A stretch of DNA of 33,018 nt from an uncultured Paracoccaceae bacterium (lineage in GTDB: Bacteria; Pseudomonadota; Alphaproteobacteria; Rhodobacterales; Rhodobacteraceae). Shown piece by piece: positions 16,328 to 24,820 of the stretch. The notes beneath the pieces are model-generated. The model did no database searches, was not told the DNA's origin, and saw only the letters and a program-made list of their open reading frames with translations. The position numbers and the translations under genes are program-made. Positions within the stretch are counted from its first letter, which is position 1. The number at the start of each line of letters is the position of its first letter. Location: contig CALFSV010000422.1 of NCBI GenBank assembly GCA_937916485.1, positions 1-33,018 of the forward strand, read 5' to 3'.

Positions 16328-17317
16328 TTGTCGACGGTACTCAGGATCATCCTGCAGCGTCTGGCACTTGGCCTTCTGACGCTTGTGATTGTCTCGATCG
16401 TCATTTTTGCAGCCGTAAACAGCCTTCCCGGCGATTTTGCCCAGGCCATTCTTGGTCAGGCTGCCACGCCAGAGGCTGTTGCGGCCATTCGTACCCAGAT
16501 AGGCCTCGATGACCCGCCGGTAACGCGGTATTTGCTTTGGTTATACGGGGCGGTGCAGGGCGACCTTGGGATCAGCTTTGCGCAGGCGAATTTTACAACC
16601 TTTACCGGCTCATCCAACAACGTCACGGTGGCCGACCAGATCGCCCCGCGCTTTGCCAATACGATGTTCCTTGCGGGCGTGACTGCCGCGATTGCGGTCC
16701 CGCTTGCCGTGACACTTGGCATTCTGGCTGCGCTCTACCGCAACTCGGTTTTTGATCGGGCGGCGAACATCTTTACCCTCTCCTCGATCTCCAGCCCCGA
16801 GTTCTTTGTGGCCTACGTCCTGATCCTGTTTCTGGCCGTACTGAACCCGATCCTGCCGTCCTTGTCCAATATCTATGCCGACATGGCGATGGGGGACCGG
16901 TTGAAGGCGACGTTGCTGCCAGCGCTGACCCTGACGCTGGTTGTGACCGCACATATGATGCGGATGACGCGAGCTGCGATCATCAACCTGCTGGCCTCGC
17001 CCTATATCGAGATGGCCAGGCTCAAGGGGATGTCGCCCCTACGGGTCATCCTGCGCCATGCGCTGCCCAATGCCCTCGCCCCAATCATCAACGTGATCGC
17101 CCTGAACCTTGCCTACCTGATTACCGGCGTCGTGGTGGTCGAGGTGGTGTTTGTCTACCCCGGCATCGGCCAGCTGTTCGTCGACAGCGTCAAGATCCGC
17201 GATATCCCGGTGGTGCAGGCCTGCTGCCTGATTTTTGCCGCTGCCTATATCCTGTTGAACCTGACGGCTGATATTCTGTCGATCCTGTCCAACCCCCGGC
17301 TGAGGCATCCGAAATGA
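16328..17317 (+). CDS. Peptide/nickel-type ABC importer permease (DppB-like)
   Basis: The product of 329 residues is an inner-membrane permease of the BPD_transp_1 family. The N-terminal helix (IILQRLALGLLTLVIVSIVI) and the following LPGDFAQAILG and GLDDPPVTRYLLWL blocks are typical of DppB/OppB. The cytoplasmic EAA loop that contacts the ATPase reads EMARLKGMSPLRVILRHALP. TTG at 16328 is chosen because AAGGA lies about 7 nt upstream; the open frame above it includes part of the hairpin. It overlaps the next permease gene as ATGA. The substrate is probably a peptide or similar solute, but cannot be named. Confidence 0.9.
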   Translation: MSTVLRIILQRLALGLLTLVIVSIVIFAAVNSLPGDFAQAILGQAATPEAVAAIRTQIGLDDPPVTRYLLWLYGAVQGDLGISFAQANFTTFTGSSNNVTVADQIAPRFANTMFLAGVTAAIAVPLAVTLGILAALYRNSVFDRAANIFTLSSISSPEFFVAYVLILFLAVLNPILPSLSNIYADMAMGDRLKATLLPALTLTLVVTAHMMRMTRAAIINLLASPYIEMARLKGMSPLRVILRHALPNALAPIINVIALNLAYLITGVVVVEVVFVYPGIGQLFVDSVKIRDIPVVQACCLIFAAAYILLNLTADILSILSNPRLRHPK

Positions 17318-18486
17318 GCGTCTGGCTTTGGATCGTCCTCGCCTTTGTGGGCATGGGTGCGCTGGCCTGGGCCGGGCGCTGGGCGGGGCAGGTGGCGACA
17401 TCCAATGCCCCACGCTTTCGGGACATGCCCTTTGGGGTGGCCTTTGGCTATGTCTTTGCGGCGGCCTGTATCATCGGGGGCATATGGCTGTGGTTTCTGC
17501 CCGGGGCTGTTTTCTTTCGCTGGGCGGTTCAGGGGTTCGTGCTGTTTGCCATTGCGGCCTTCATTTTCCGGCTGGTGTTTCGCCATGTGGGGACCGCAGC
17601 CACCAAACGGCTGTTCCGGGCGATGCCCCTGACAGCTGCCTTTGGCATTCTGGTCATCATCATCTACGCCATCCTAGCGATTTTTGCCGGCGCCATTGCG
17701 CCTTATGGCCAGTCCGAGATCCTTGGGGCGGCCAATGTCGTACCAGGGGGCGATCCGGCGATGGGGGGCAATCCGCTCTATCCCCTTGGGACCGACCAGA
17801 TCGGACGGGATATTCTGTCGCGTCTGATTTACGGAGCGCAAAACACCGTCGGCATCGCCTTTGTTACCACTCTGATCGCGTTTTTCCTTGGTGGTTCGCT
17901 TGGCTTTCTGGCGGCAACGGTCGGGGGTTGGCTTGACCAGCTGCTAAGCCGGGCGGTCGATGTGCTCATGGCGATCCCTGGCCTGATCTTTTCGCTGCTG
18001 CTGATGACGATTGCGTCCGTCTGGGCAGATGGAGAAAAGGCTCTGTTGACGGTCTACATGATCCTGATCATCGCAGTGATCGATTCCACCCGAGTGTTCC
18101 GCCTTGCTCGTGCGGTGGGTACGGGCATCGTCGTGATGGACTACATCGAGGCCGCCCGCCTGCGCGGCGAGGGGATGGGTTGGATCGTGTTCCGCGAAAT
18201 CCTGCCCAATGCGATGGCCCCGTTGCTGGCCGAGTTTGGCCTACGCTTCTGCTTTGTGTTCCTGACCATCGCGTCGCTGTCTTTCCTTGGTGTCGGCATA
18301 CAGCCGCCGCTTGCGGACTGGGGAACGATGGTGCGTGATCTTGGTCCCTTCATCAACTTTGCCGCCTTTGCGCCCTTGGTTGCCACCGCCCCCTTGATGG
18401 CGGCTGGTGCGATCGCCCTGCTGACGGTTGCGGTGAACTTTGTCGTCGACTGGATGTTGCAGAAATCGTCGGGGTTGAAGGAATGA
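17314..18486 (+). CDS. Peptide/nickel-type ABC importer permease (DppC-like) with N-terminal extension
   Basis: This 390-residue permease has the canonical DppC-like part from about residue 105 (LTAAFGILVIIIYAI), including the PLGTDQIGRDILSRLIYGA block and the EAA loop EAARLRGEGMGWIVFREILP. It carries about 100 extra N-terminal residues with roughly three more hydrophobic segments (about 3-24, 40-68 and 70-90), which usual DppC proteins of about 300 residues lack. The extension might anchor or regulate the complex; its role is unknown. The gene overlaps both neighbours as ATGA, so all three proteins are made together. Confidence 0.9.
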   Translation: MSVWLWIVLAFVGMGALAWAGRWAGQVATSNAPRFRDMPFGVAFGYVFAAACIIGGIWLWFLPGAVFFRWAVQGFVLFAIAAFIFRLVFRHVGTAATKRLFRAMPLTAAFGILVIIIYAILAIFAGAIAPYGQSEILGAANVVPGGDPAMGGNPLYPLGTDQIGRDILSRLIYGAQNTVGIAFVTTLIAFFLGGSLGFLAATVGGWLDQLLSRAVDVLMAIPGLIFSLLLMTIASVWADGEKALLTVYMILIIAVIDSTRVFRLARAVGTGIVVMDYIEAARLRGEGMGWIVFREILPNAMAPLLAEFGLRFCFVFLTIASLSFLGVGIQPPLADWGTMVRDLGPFINFAAFAPLVATAPLMAAGAIALLTVAVNFVVDWMLQKSSGLKE

Positions 18487-20138
18487 GCCGTCTCCTCACC
18501 ATTTCGGATATCTACCTTGAGGGGCGCAGCGAAGAGGTCTGGCAGCCAATCATCAACGGCGTCAGCCTGACCCTGGACAAGGGCGAGGTGCTGGGTCTCA
18601 TCGGTGAATCCGGTGCGGGCAAATCCACGCTTGGCCTTGCCGCGATGGGGTTTGTCCGTGACGGGGTGCGGATCAAGTCGGGCACCGTCAACTTTGACGG
18701 GACAGAACTTACCACTGCCTCTGCCGATACCAAGCGGGCCCTTCTGGGCAAGCGGATCGCCTATGTCGCCCAATCAGCGGCGGCCAGTTTCAACCCGGCC
18801 CACAGGTTGATCGACCAGCATATCGAGGCCCCGGTTCAACACAGGGTCCGGTCCCGTTCCGAAAGCATTCGGGACGGGATGGACCTTTATGCCCGCCTGC
18901 GCCTGCCCGACCCCGACCACATCGGGTTCCGCTATCCGCATCAGGTGTCCGGCGGTCAGTTGCAGAGGGCGATGACGGCGATGGCAATGGCCTGTCGCCC
19001 CGACCTGATCATCTTTGATGAGCCGACGACGGCCCTCGACGTCACCACCCAGATCGAGGTTCTGGCCGCGATCCGCGAGATCGTGGAACAGTTCGGCACC
19101 GCCGCGATCTACATCACCCACGACCTTGCGGTCGTGGCCCAGATGGCCGACCGCATCAAAGTCCTTCTTAAGGGCGACGAGGTCGAAGAGGCTGACACTC
19201 GCACCATGCTTTCTACCCCGAAAGAGGATTATACCAAGTCACTTTGGGCCGTTCGCGGATTTACCCGCCCGGTCAAACCGCCGGTCCCTGCGGGGCAGAT
19301 CCCCTTGGTGTCGATCAAAGGCGTGACTGCGGCCTATGGCAAAGTCAAAGTGCTGGAGGATGTCAGCTTTGACATTCCACCGGGCCGGACGGTTGCCGTT
19401 GTGGGCGAAAGCGGATCGGGCAAGTCGACGGCAGCCCGCTGTATAACCGGCCTGTTGCCCCCTGTTGAGGGGCAGATCCTGTTTGATGGAGCGCCATTGC
19501 CGCCCAACTACAAGAAGCGCAGCAAGGATCAGCTGCGTCAGGTCCAGATGATCTACCAGATGGCCGATACGGCGTTGAACCCGCGGATGAGCATCGGACA
19601 GATCATCGCGCGCCCTGTGCAGTTCTACATGGGTCTGCGCGGCTCGGCGCTGCAAAATCGGGTGAACGATCTTCTCAACCAGATCGAGCTTCCGCCTGAA
19701 CAATATGCCCACCGCCTGCCGTCAGAGCTGTCGGGTGGGCAAAAGCAGCGGGTCGGTATTGCCCGCGCGCTGGCCGCCGAACCGCGGATGATCATCTGTG
19801 ACGAGGTGACTTCGGCGCTGGATCAGCTGGTGGCCGAGGGGATCCTGCGTCTTTTGGCAAAGTTGCAGGATGAACTGGGTCTTGCTTACATGTTCATTAC
19901 ACATGACCTCGCTACGGTCCGAGCAATAGCCGATTCGGTTGTTGTCATGAAGGATGGTCGGGTCGTGGAACAGGGAACCAAGGAAGAGGTGTTCAACCCA
20001 CCGCACCACCCCTACACCGACCTGCTTCTCAGCTCTGTGCCCGAGATGGACCCCGACTGGCTTGACAATCTTTTGTCCAGTCGAGGAGTTGATAACATCG
20101 GGGATGCAGCTGCTGATAAGATATCAGTCGAATCATAA
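18483..20138 (+). CDS. Double ATPase subunit of the peptide ABC importer (DppD-DppF fusion)
   Basis: Two ABC ATPases are fused in 551 residues. NBD1: Walker A GESGAGKST (about 41-49), signature VSGGQLQR, Walker B LIIFDEPTTALD and ITHDLAVVAQ. NBD2: Walker A GESGSGKST near 310, signature LSGGQKQR, Walker B MIICDEVTSALD and ITHDLATVRA. Catalytic Glu and His are present in both. The fused form replaces separate DppD and DppF, so one polypeptide can serve both permeases. The start overlaps the permease stop as ATGA. Fifty nt then separate it from the binding-protein gene. Confidence 0.93.
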   Translation: MSRLLTISDIYLEGRSEEVWQPIINGVSLTLDKGEVLGLIGESGAGKSTLGLAAMGFVRDGVRIKSGTVNFDGTELTTASADTKRALLGKRIAYVAQSAAASFNPAHRLIDQHIEAPVQHRVRSRSESIRDGMDLYARLRLPDPDHIGFRYPHQVSGGQLQRAMTAMAMACRPDLIIFDEPTTALDVTTQIEVLAAIREIVEQFGTAAIYITHDLAVVAQMADRIKVLLKGDEVEEADTRTMLSTPKEDYTKSLWAVRGFTRPVKPPVPAGQIPLVSIKGVTAAYGKVKVLEDVSFDIPPGRTVAVVGESGSGKSTAARCITGLLPPVEGQILFDGAPLPPNYKKRSKDQLRQVQMIYQMADTALNPRMSIGQIIARPVQFYMGLRGSALQNRVNDLLNQIELPPEQYAHRLPSELSGGQKQRVGIARALAAEPRMIICDEVTSALDQLVAEGILRLLAKLQDELGLAYMFITHDLATVRAIADSVVVMKDGRVVEQGTKEEVFNPPHHPYTDLLLSSVPEMDPDWLDNLLSSRGVDNIGDAAADKISVES

Positions 20139-20188
20139 GAAACGAGAATGGCCAGTTTACGGCCGGATCGACACAAGGGAGAAACCAT

Positions 20189-21730
20189 ATGAAACAGATC
20201 AGCAGACGCGGATTGCTCCGCACGGGCATGGCCGCCGGGGTCCTCGCCGCGACCGGTGTCCCGACACTGGCACAAAGCCGTGGCGGCACGCTGCGCCTTG
20301 GCCTTGCCGGTGCGAACACATCGGACAGCTGGGATGGCCGGACACACTCGGACACCTACATGATCGTCTGTGCTATGGGTGCAGTGTTTGATTGCCTGAC
20401 CGAGATTGCCGCCAATGGCGAACTGGTTGGCGAACTGGCCGAAAGCTGGGAAGCCACGCCTGATGCCAAAACCTGGATCTTCAACCTGCGCCAGGGCGTG
20501 ACCTTCCACAACGGCGCAGCCTTCACCGCCGATGACGTTATCGCATCGCTCAACCTGCACGTTGCCGAAGGGTCGCAGTCCGCTGCTGCGCCAATCGTTG
20601 CCGCCATCACCGAGATGACGAAGCTTGGCGACTACCAGGTCCAGTTTGTCCTTGAGGCCGGCAATGCCGACTTCCCCTTCCTGCTGTCGGATTATCACCT
20701 GCTGATGTACCCGCACGCCAGCATCGAAGAGGCGATTGCCAACGGCATCGGTACGGGCCTTTACCGCAACGTCAGCTTTGATCCGGGCGTCCGCACCGTG
20801 CTTCAGCGCGTCGACGGTCACTACAAGGACGGTCAGGCCGGTTGGTTCGACTCGATCGAAGTCATCGCCATCAACGACGGCTCTGCCCGTATGACGGCAC
20901 TGATGACGGGCCAGGTCGATGTGGTGAACAACGTGGTCTTCCAGACCGAGCCATTGATGCGCGCCAACCCCGCCATCGAGGTGATGGATGTTACCGGCAA
21001 CCAGCACTACTCGTTCCCGATGCTGACCAACCTGTCGCCACTGGACAACGTCAACGTCCGTCAGGCGCTGAAGTATGCCGTTGATCGGCAGGAACTGGTG
21101 GACAAGGTCCTTCAGGGCCACGGCGCCGTCGCCAACGACCATCCCATCGGTCCGGCCAACCAGTACTACTTTGCCGAGCTTGAGCAGAACTCCTACGACC
21201 CCGACCGCGCCAAGGCGATGTTGCAGGCCGCTGGCCTTGACGGTCTGAACATCGACCTGTCGGTGTCTGATGCTGCCTTTGCCGGTGCTGTCGATGCAGG
21301 TCTGCTGTATCAGGCCAAGGCTGCTGACTGCGGGATCAACATCAACGTCGTTCAGGAAGCCGCCGATGGCTACTGGTCCAACGTCTGGCTGAAGAAGCCG
21401 TGGTGCGCCTCCTACTGGTCCGGTCGCGTCACCGAAGACTGGATGTTTACCCTTGGCTATCAGACAGGCGCCGCCTGGAACGATACCAACTGGGAAAACG
21501 AGCGGTTCCAATCCTTGCTTCTGGAAGCCCGGGCCGAGCTTGATAGCGCCAAGCGTCGCGAGATGTACTACGAGATGCAGATGCTTTGCTCGCAAGAGGG
21601 CGGCGTGGTCATCCCGATGTACGCCAACTTCGTCACGGCGAATTCGACCAAGCTGTCGCACCCCGAAACGGTTGGCAACGTCTACGACCTGGACAGCAGC
21701 CGCATCGCAGAGCGGTGGTGGATGGCCTGA
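20189..21730 (+). CDS. Substrate-binding protein of the peptide ABC importer, Tat-exported
   Basis: This 513-residue periplasmic binding protein belongs to the SBP_bac_5 (DppA/OppA/NikA) family. Hallmarks are GELAESWEATPDAKTWIFNL, LRQGVTFHNG and the VRQALKYAVDRQELVDKVLQG block. The N-terminus MKQISRRGLLRTG followed by a hydrophobic stretch and TLAQS is a twin-arginine signal, so it is exported folded; there is no lipobox Cys. A GGGAGA Shine-Dalgarno sequence precedes the ATG. It is the last gene of the importer operon, before an intrinsic terminator. Binding proteins of this family take di- or oligopeptides, nickel or other small solutes; the ligand cannot be read from sequence. Confidence 0.93.
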   Translation: MKQISRRGLLRTGMAAGVLAATGVPTLAQSRGGTLRLGLAGANTSDSWDGRTHSDTYMIVCAMGAVFDCLTEIAANGELVGELAESWEATPDAKTWIFNLRQGVTFHNGAAFTADDVIASLNLHVAEGSQSAAAPIVAAITEMTKLGDYQVQFVLEAGNADFPFLLSDYHLLMYPHASIEEAIANGIGTGLYRNVSFDPGVRTVLQRVDGHYKDGQAGWFDSIEVIAINDGSARMTALMTGQVDVVNNVVFQTEPLMRANPAIEVMDVTGNQHYSFPMLTNLSPLDNVNVRQALKYAVDRQELVDKVLQGHGAVANDHPIGPANQYYFAELEQNSYDPDRAKAMLQAAGLDGLNIDLSVSDAAFAGAVDAGLLYQAKAADCGININVVQEAADGYWSNVWLKKPWCASYWSGRVTEDWMFTLGYQTGAAWNDTNWENERFQSLLLEARAELDSAKRREMYYEMQMLCSQEGGVVIPMYANFVTANSTKLSHPETVGNVYDLDSSRIAERWWMA

Positions 21731-21753
21731 TCCATCCAGAAACGAACAGAAGG

Positions 21754-21779
21754 GGCCCCGTCATCGGCGGGGCCTTTTT
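21754..21779 (+). terminator. Intrinsic terminator of the importer operon
   Basis: GGCCCCG (21754-21760) pairs with CGGGGCC (21768-21774), followed by five T. It lies 24 nt after the stop codon of the binding-protein gene and separates the importer from the rimP operon. Confidence 0.88.
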
Positions 21780-21821
21780 CATGTCTGCAGGGCTGTTCCG
21801 ACAGGGTCCTTCAGACGGCCC

Positions 21822-21850
21822 TTGCAGACTCGATCCCTTATGCGTATATC
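21822..21850 (+). promoter_or_regulatory. Probable promoter of the rimP-nusA-infB operon
   Basis: TTGCAG (21822-21827) and TATATC (21845-21850) are separated by exactly 17 nt, each with four of six consensus bases. Transcription would start near 21857, giving a leader of about 87 nt before rimP. It lies just after the importer terminator, where a promoter is needed. An upstream inverted repeat (21785-21793 with 21818-21827) overlaps the -35 box. Confidence 0.5.
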
Positions 21851-21856
21851 CCCGTC

Positions 21857-21943
21857 AACAGCGGCGCCTTGGCCTCCACCCCCAAGGCACCACCGGGAAA
21901 TATCAACGGGCCGCGCGCCCGTTTTTTTGTGCTTATGGAAACC
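21857..21943 (+). promoter_or_regulatory. Structured leader of the rimP operon with built-in terminator
   Basis: The predicted leader holds a first hairpin, GCCTTGG (21866-21872) with CCAAGGC (21882-21888), and then an intrinsic terminator (21905-21928) directly before the rimP start region. CCCGT just before or at the predicted 5' end (21851-21855) and GCGGC/GGCGC (21861-21867) could pair with parts of the terminator stem, which would give alternative folds. This is the layout of a transcription attenuator. NusA, encoded second in the operon, is a natural candidate for feedback; autoregulation of the nusA operon is known in E. coli. Confidence 0.5.
21905..21928 (+). terminator. Intrinsic terminator inside the rimP leader (attenuator)
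   Basis: AACGGGC (21905-21911) pairs perfectly with GCCCGTT (21917-21923) around the loop CGCGC. The T-run is seven long (21922-21928). It ends 15 nt before the rimP ATG, so most transcripts must read through it for the operon to be expressed. Confidence 0.8.
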
Positions 21944-22561
21944 ATGACAAACGACCTGATCGCCAAGGCGGCCATTGATCGCCGCATCGCCGAAATCGTC
22001 CAGCCCGTGATCGAGGATCTTGGGTTCGAACTTGTGCGCGTTCGTCTGATGACCGGCAAAGAAAGCACGCTCCAGATCATGGCTCAAAAGCCTGACGGTT
22101 CGATCGAAGTGGACGAATGCGCCACGATCTCGACCGCTGTCAGCGCGGTTCTGGATGTCGAAGATCCGATCCTTGACGCCTATACCCTCGAAGTTTCAAG
22201 CCCCGGCATCGACAGGCCACTGACCCGCCTGAAGGACTTTGACCTTTGGGAAGGCAATGTGGCCAAGATCGAAACCACAGAGCTGATCGACGGACGCCGC
22301 CGCTTTAAGGGCGTGCTGGCGGGGATCGAAGGCGACGAAGTGCTGATTGAGATCGAAGAAGGGGCCGAAGCCGTCACCATCGGCCTCAAGTTTGATTGGC
22401 TTAGCGATGCAAAGCTTGTCCTGACAGACGACCTCATCCGCGAGGTTCTGCGGGGCCGCAAGGACAAGGGCCAGATCGACGAGGCCCAATTCGATGAAGT
22501 TCAGACCATCATTGATGGTGAGGAAGATGATAGCGCGCCGCGCAAAGGGGAGATCCACTGA
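21944..22561 (+). CDS. rimP: Ribosome maturation factor RimP
   Basis: RimP binds the 30S subunit and helps its late assembly. The 205-residue sequence has the N-terminal domain with [18 protein letters not shown], the [16 protein letters not shown] segment and [13 protein letters not shown], then the C-terminal SH3-like domain ([19 protein letters not shown]). The tail after about 170 is acidic and low in complexity. ATG at 21944 is chosen: GGAA lies about 5 nt upstream, and the conserved part begins soon after. An ATG at 21935 is possible; farther upstream the open frame overlaps the leader terminator. It overlaps nusA as TGATG. Confidence 0.92.
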   Translation: MTNDLIAKAAIDRRIAEIVQPVIEDLGFELVRVRLMTGKESTLQIMAQKPDGSIEVDECATISTAVSAVLDVEDPILDAYTLEVSSPGIDRPLTRLKDFDLWEGNVAKIETTELIDGRRRFKGVLAGIEGDEVLIEIEEGAEAVTIGLKFDWLSDAKLVLTDDLIREVLRGRKDKGQIDEAQFDEVQTIIDGEEDDSAPRKGEIH

Positions 22562-24171
22562 TGGCCATTACATCCGCCAACCAGCTTGAGCTGCTGCAGA
22601 CCGCCGAGGCAGTTGCTCGCGAAAAGATGATTGATCCCGGTCTGGTGGTCGAAGCGATGGAAGAAAGCCTCGCCCGCGCCGCCAAGTCCCGGTACGGGGC
22701 CGAAATGGACATCCGCGTCCATATCGACCGCAAGACCGGCAAGGCGACCTTCACCCGCGTCCGCACTGTGGTCGAGGACGAACTGCTTGAGAATTATCAG
22801 GCTGAGTTCACGGTTGCGCAGGCCAAAGAGTATATGGAAGACCCCAAGGTCGGTGACACCTTTGTCGAAGAGGTCCCGCCCGTCGAGCTTGGCCGTATTG
22901 CTGCCCAGTCCGCCAAGCAGGTGATCCTACAAAAGGTTCGCGAAGCCGAGCGTGATCGCCAGTACGAAGAATTCAAGGATCGTGCCGGCACGATCATCAA
23001 CGCCACCGTCAAGCGTGAAGAATACGGCAACGTCATCGTCGATGTCGGCGCTGGCGAAGCGATCCTGCGTCGCAACGAAAAGATCGGCCGCGAAGCTTAC
23101 CGTCCCGGCGACCGCATCCGGTGCTTCATCAAGGATGTGCGCCGCGAACAGCGCGGCCCGCAGATCTTCCTGTCCCGTACCGCGCCCGAATTCATGGCAG
23201 CCCTGTTCAAGATGGAAGTGCCCGAAATCTACGACGGCATTATCGAGATCAAGGCCGTTGCCCGCGACCCCGGTTCGCGCGCCAAGATCGCTGTCATCAG
23301 CTATGACAACTCGATCGACCCAGTCGGTGCCTGCGTCGGTATGCGCGGCAGCCGGGTTCAGGCCGTTGTGAACGAGCTTCAGGGCGAAAAGATCGACATC
23401 ATTCCGTGGAACGAGGATATCCCGACCTTCCTCGTCAACGCCCTTCAGCCTGCCGAAGTCACCAAGGTGGTTCTGGACGAAGAGGCCGAGCGGATCGAAG
23501 TCGTCGTGCCCGAAGAACAGCTGAGCCTTGCCATCGGCCGTCGCGGTCAGAACGTGCGTCTGGCCAGCCAGCTTACTGGCCTCGACATCGACATCATGAC
23601 CGAGGAAGAAGAAAGCAAGCGCCGCCAGGCCGAGTTTGAAGAGCGGACCAAGCTGTTCATGGATACGCTCGACGTTGACGAATTCTTTGCCCAGCTTCTG
23701 GTCGCCGAAGGCTTTACCAACCTTGAAGAGGTCGCCTACGTCGATCTTGACGAACTCTTGGTCATCGACGGCGTCGACGATAGCACAGCCGCCGAACTTC
23801 AGGCCCGTGCCCGCGACCATCTTGAGGCGATGAACAAGAAGGCGATGGATCACGCCCGCGAGTTGGGCGTCGAGGACAGCCTTGTCGCCTTCCCCGGCCT
23901 GACGCCCCAGATGATCGAGGCGCTGGCCGAGGACGGGGTAAAGACCTTGGAGGACTTTGCCACCTGTGCTGACTGGGAACTGGCCGGCGGCTGGACCACC
24001 GTCGATGGTGTTCGTACCAAGGACGAAGGTGTCCTGGAAAAATTCGACATGAGCCTGGAAGAGGCTCAGGACCTGGTCATGACCGCCCGCGTTATGCTGG
24101 GCTGGGTCGATCCGGCTGAACTGGAGCAGGCCGCCGACGAAGGCGACGTAGAAGAGGAGGCGGAGGCCTGA
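22561..24171 (+). CDS. nusA: Transcription elongation/termination factor NusA
   Basis: NusA binds RNA polymerase and nascent RNA to control pausing, termination and antitermination. The 536 residues hold an N-terminal RNA polymerase-binding domain (1-125), an S1 domain (about 135-200), and two KH domains with [10 protein letters not shown] near 260 and [10 protein letters not shown] near 326. A C-terminal region with two helix-hairpin-helix repeats follows ([19 protein letters not shown] and [19 protein letters not shown]), with a very acidic tail. The start overlaps the rimP stop by one base. The gene ends in a hairpin at the junction with the ylxR-like gene. Confidence 0.97.
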   Translation: MAITSANQLELLQTAEAVAREKMIDPGLVVEAMEESLARAAKSRYGAEMDIRVHIDRKTGKATFTRVRTVVEDELLENYQAEFTVAQAKEYMEDPKVGDTFVEEVPPVELGRIAAQSAKQVILQKVREAERDRQYEEFKDRAGTIINATVKREEYGNVIVDVGAGEAILRRNEKIGREAYRPGDRIRCFIKDVRREQRGPQIFLSRTAPEFMAALFKMEVPEIYDGIIEIKAVARDPGSRAKIAVISYDNSIDPVGACVGMRGSRVQAVVNELQGEKIDIIPWNEDIPTFLVNALQPAEVTKVVLDEEAERIEVVVPEEQLSLAIGRRGQNVRLASQLTGLDIDIMTEEEESKRRQAEFEERTKLFMDTLDVDEFFAQLLVAEGFTNLEEVAYVDLDELLVIDGVDDSTAAELQARARDHLEAMNKKAMDHARELGVEDSLVAFPGLTPQMIEALAEDGVKTLEDFATCADWELAGGWTTVDGVRTKDEGVLEKFDMSLEEAQDLVMTARVMLGWVDPAELEQAADEGDVEEEAEA

Positions 24172-24182
24172 TCCCAGGCCTC
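24163..24182 (+). promoter_or_regulatory. Hairpin at the nusA-ylxR junction
   Basis: GAGGCCTG (24163-24170) and CAGGCCTC (24175-24182) form a perfect 8-bp stem with the loop ATCC. The nusA stop TGA (24169-24171) lies in it, and the next start is 12 nt downstream. No T-tract follows, so RNA processing or control of ylxR translation is more likely than termination. Confidence 0.5.
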
Positions 24183-24193
24183 TGACAACCAAG

Positions 24194-24820
24194 ATGACCC
24201 GTGGCGGAAAACATGACGACACCGATGTGGCCGAGCGCCGCTGCATCGTCACGGGCGAGGTTCAGCCAAAGGCCGGGCTAGTCCGCTTTGTCCTTGGGCC
24301 TGACAATCAGGTTGTTCCCGACATATTGGGAAAGCTGCCGGGCCGGGGTATGTGGGTGACATCGACCCGCGAGGTGATCGAAAAGGCAGGCAAGGGGCAA
24401 TTTTCTCGCTCTGCCAAGGCGCCCGTCATCGTGCCAGAAGGCTTGACGGACGAGGTTGAGCGTCAGTTGGCCCGCCGGGTCGTTGACCTTATTGCACTGG
24501 CCCGCAAGGCCGGTCTTGCGGTATGTGGGTTCGAGAAGGTAAAAGCGTGGCTCTCCAATGATCAGGTCCGGGTGCTCTTGCAGGCCAGTGACGGGTCAGA
24601 ACGGGGCAAGACGAAACTCTGGACACCAACCGGTGCCCGTTACTACGGCTGTTTGACATCCCAGGAATTGGGTTTGGCATTCGGTCGGCAAAGTGTGATA
24701 CATGGCGCGCTCGCATCTGGTGGACTCAGCAACCGTGTTGTAGAGGAAGCCGCGAAGCTTCGCGGATTACGCGAGATTGACGGTGGGAAGACGCCCGCCG
24801 GGAAGGATACAGAAGTTTGA
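24194..24820 (+). CDS. YlxR (DUF448) domain fused to an L7Ae-like RNA-binding domain
   Basis: The first 80 residues are a YlxR/DUF448 domain: [21 protein letters not shown] and then LPGRGMWV. YlxR (RnpM) binds RNA and, in some Firmicutes, modulates RNase P. From about residue 90 follows an L7Ae/YlxQ-like part ([26 protein letters not shown]). In Bacillus these are two genes, ylxR and ylxQ, between nusA and infB; here they are one protein of 208 residues. The tail is basic. The stop overlaps infB as TGATG. The role is RNA binding tied to translation or RNA processing; the target is unknown. Confidence 0.85.
   Translation: MTRGGKHDDTDVAERRCIVTGEVQPKAGLVRFVLGPDNQVVPDILGKLPGRGMWVTSTREVIEKAGKGQFSRSAKAPVIVPEGLTDEVERQLARRVVDLIALARKAGLAVCGFEKVKAWLSNDQVRVLLQASDGSERGKTKLWTPTGARYYGCLTSQELGLAFGRQSVIHGALASGGLSNRVVEEAAKLRGLREIDGGKTPAGKDTEV

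Noticed and set aside
20012..21661. Open frame of 549 codons on the minus strand under the importer binding-protein gene
   Set aside because: It is antisense to a clear SBP_bac_5 gene, and its His/Gly/Asp/Val-rich composition is the usual mirror of GC-rich codon use. It shows no family motif and no ribosome site.
22927..24252. Open frame of 441 codons on the minus strand under nusA
   Set aside because: Antisense mirror of nusA, low in complexity, with no supporting start signals.
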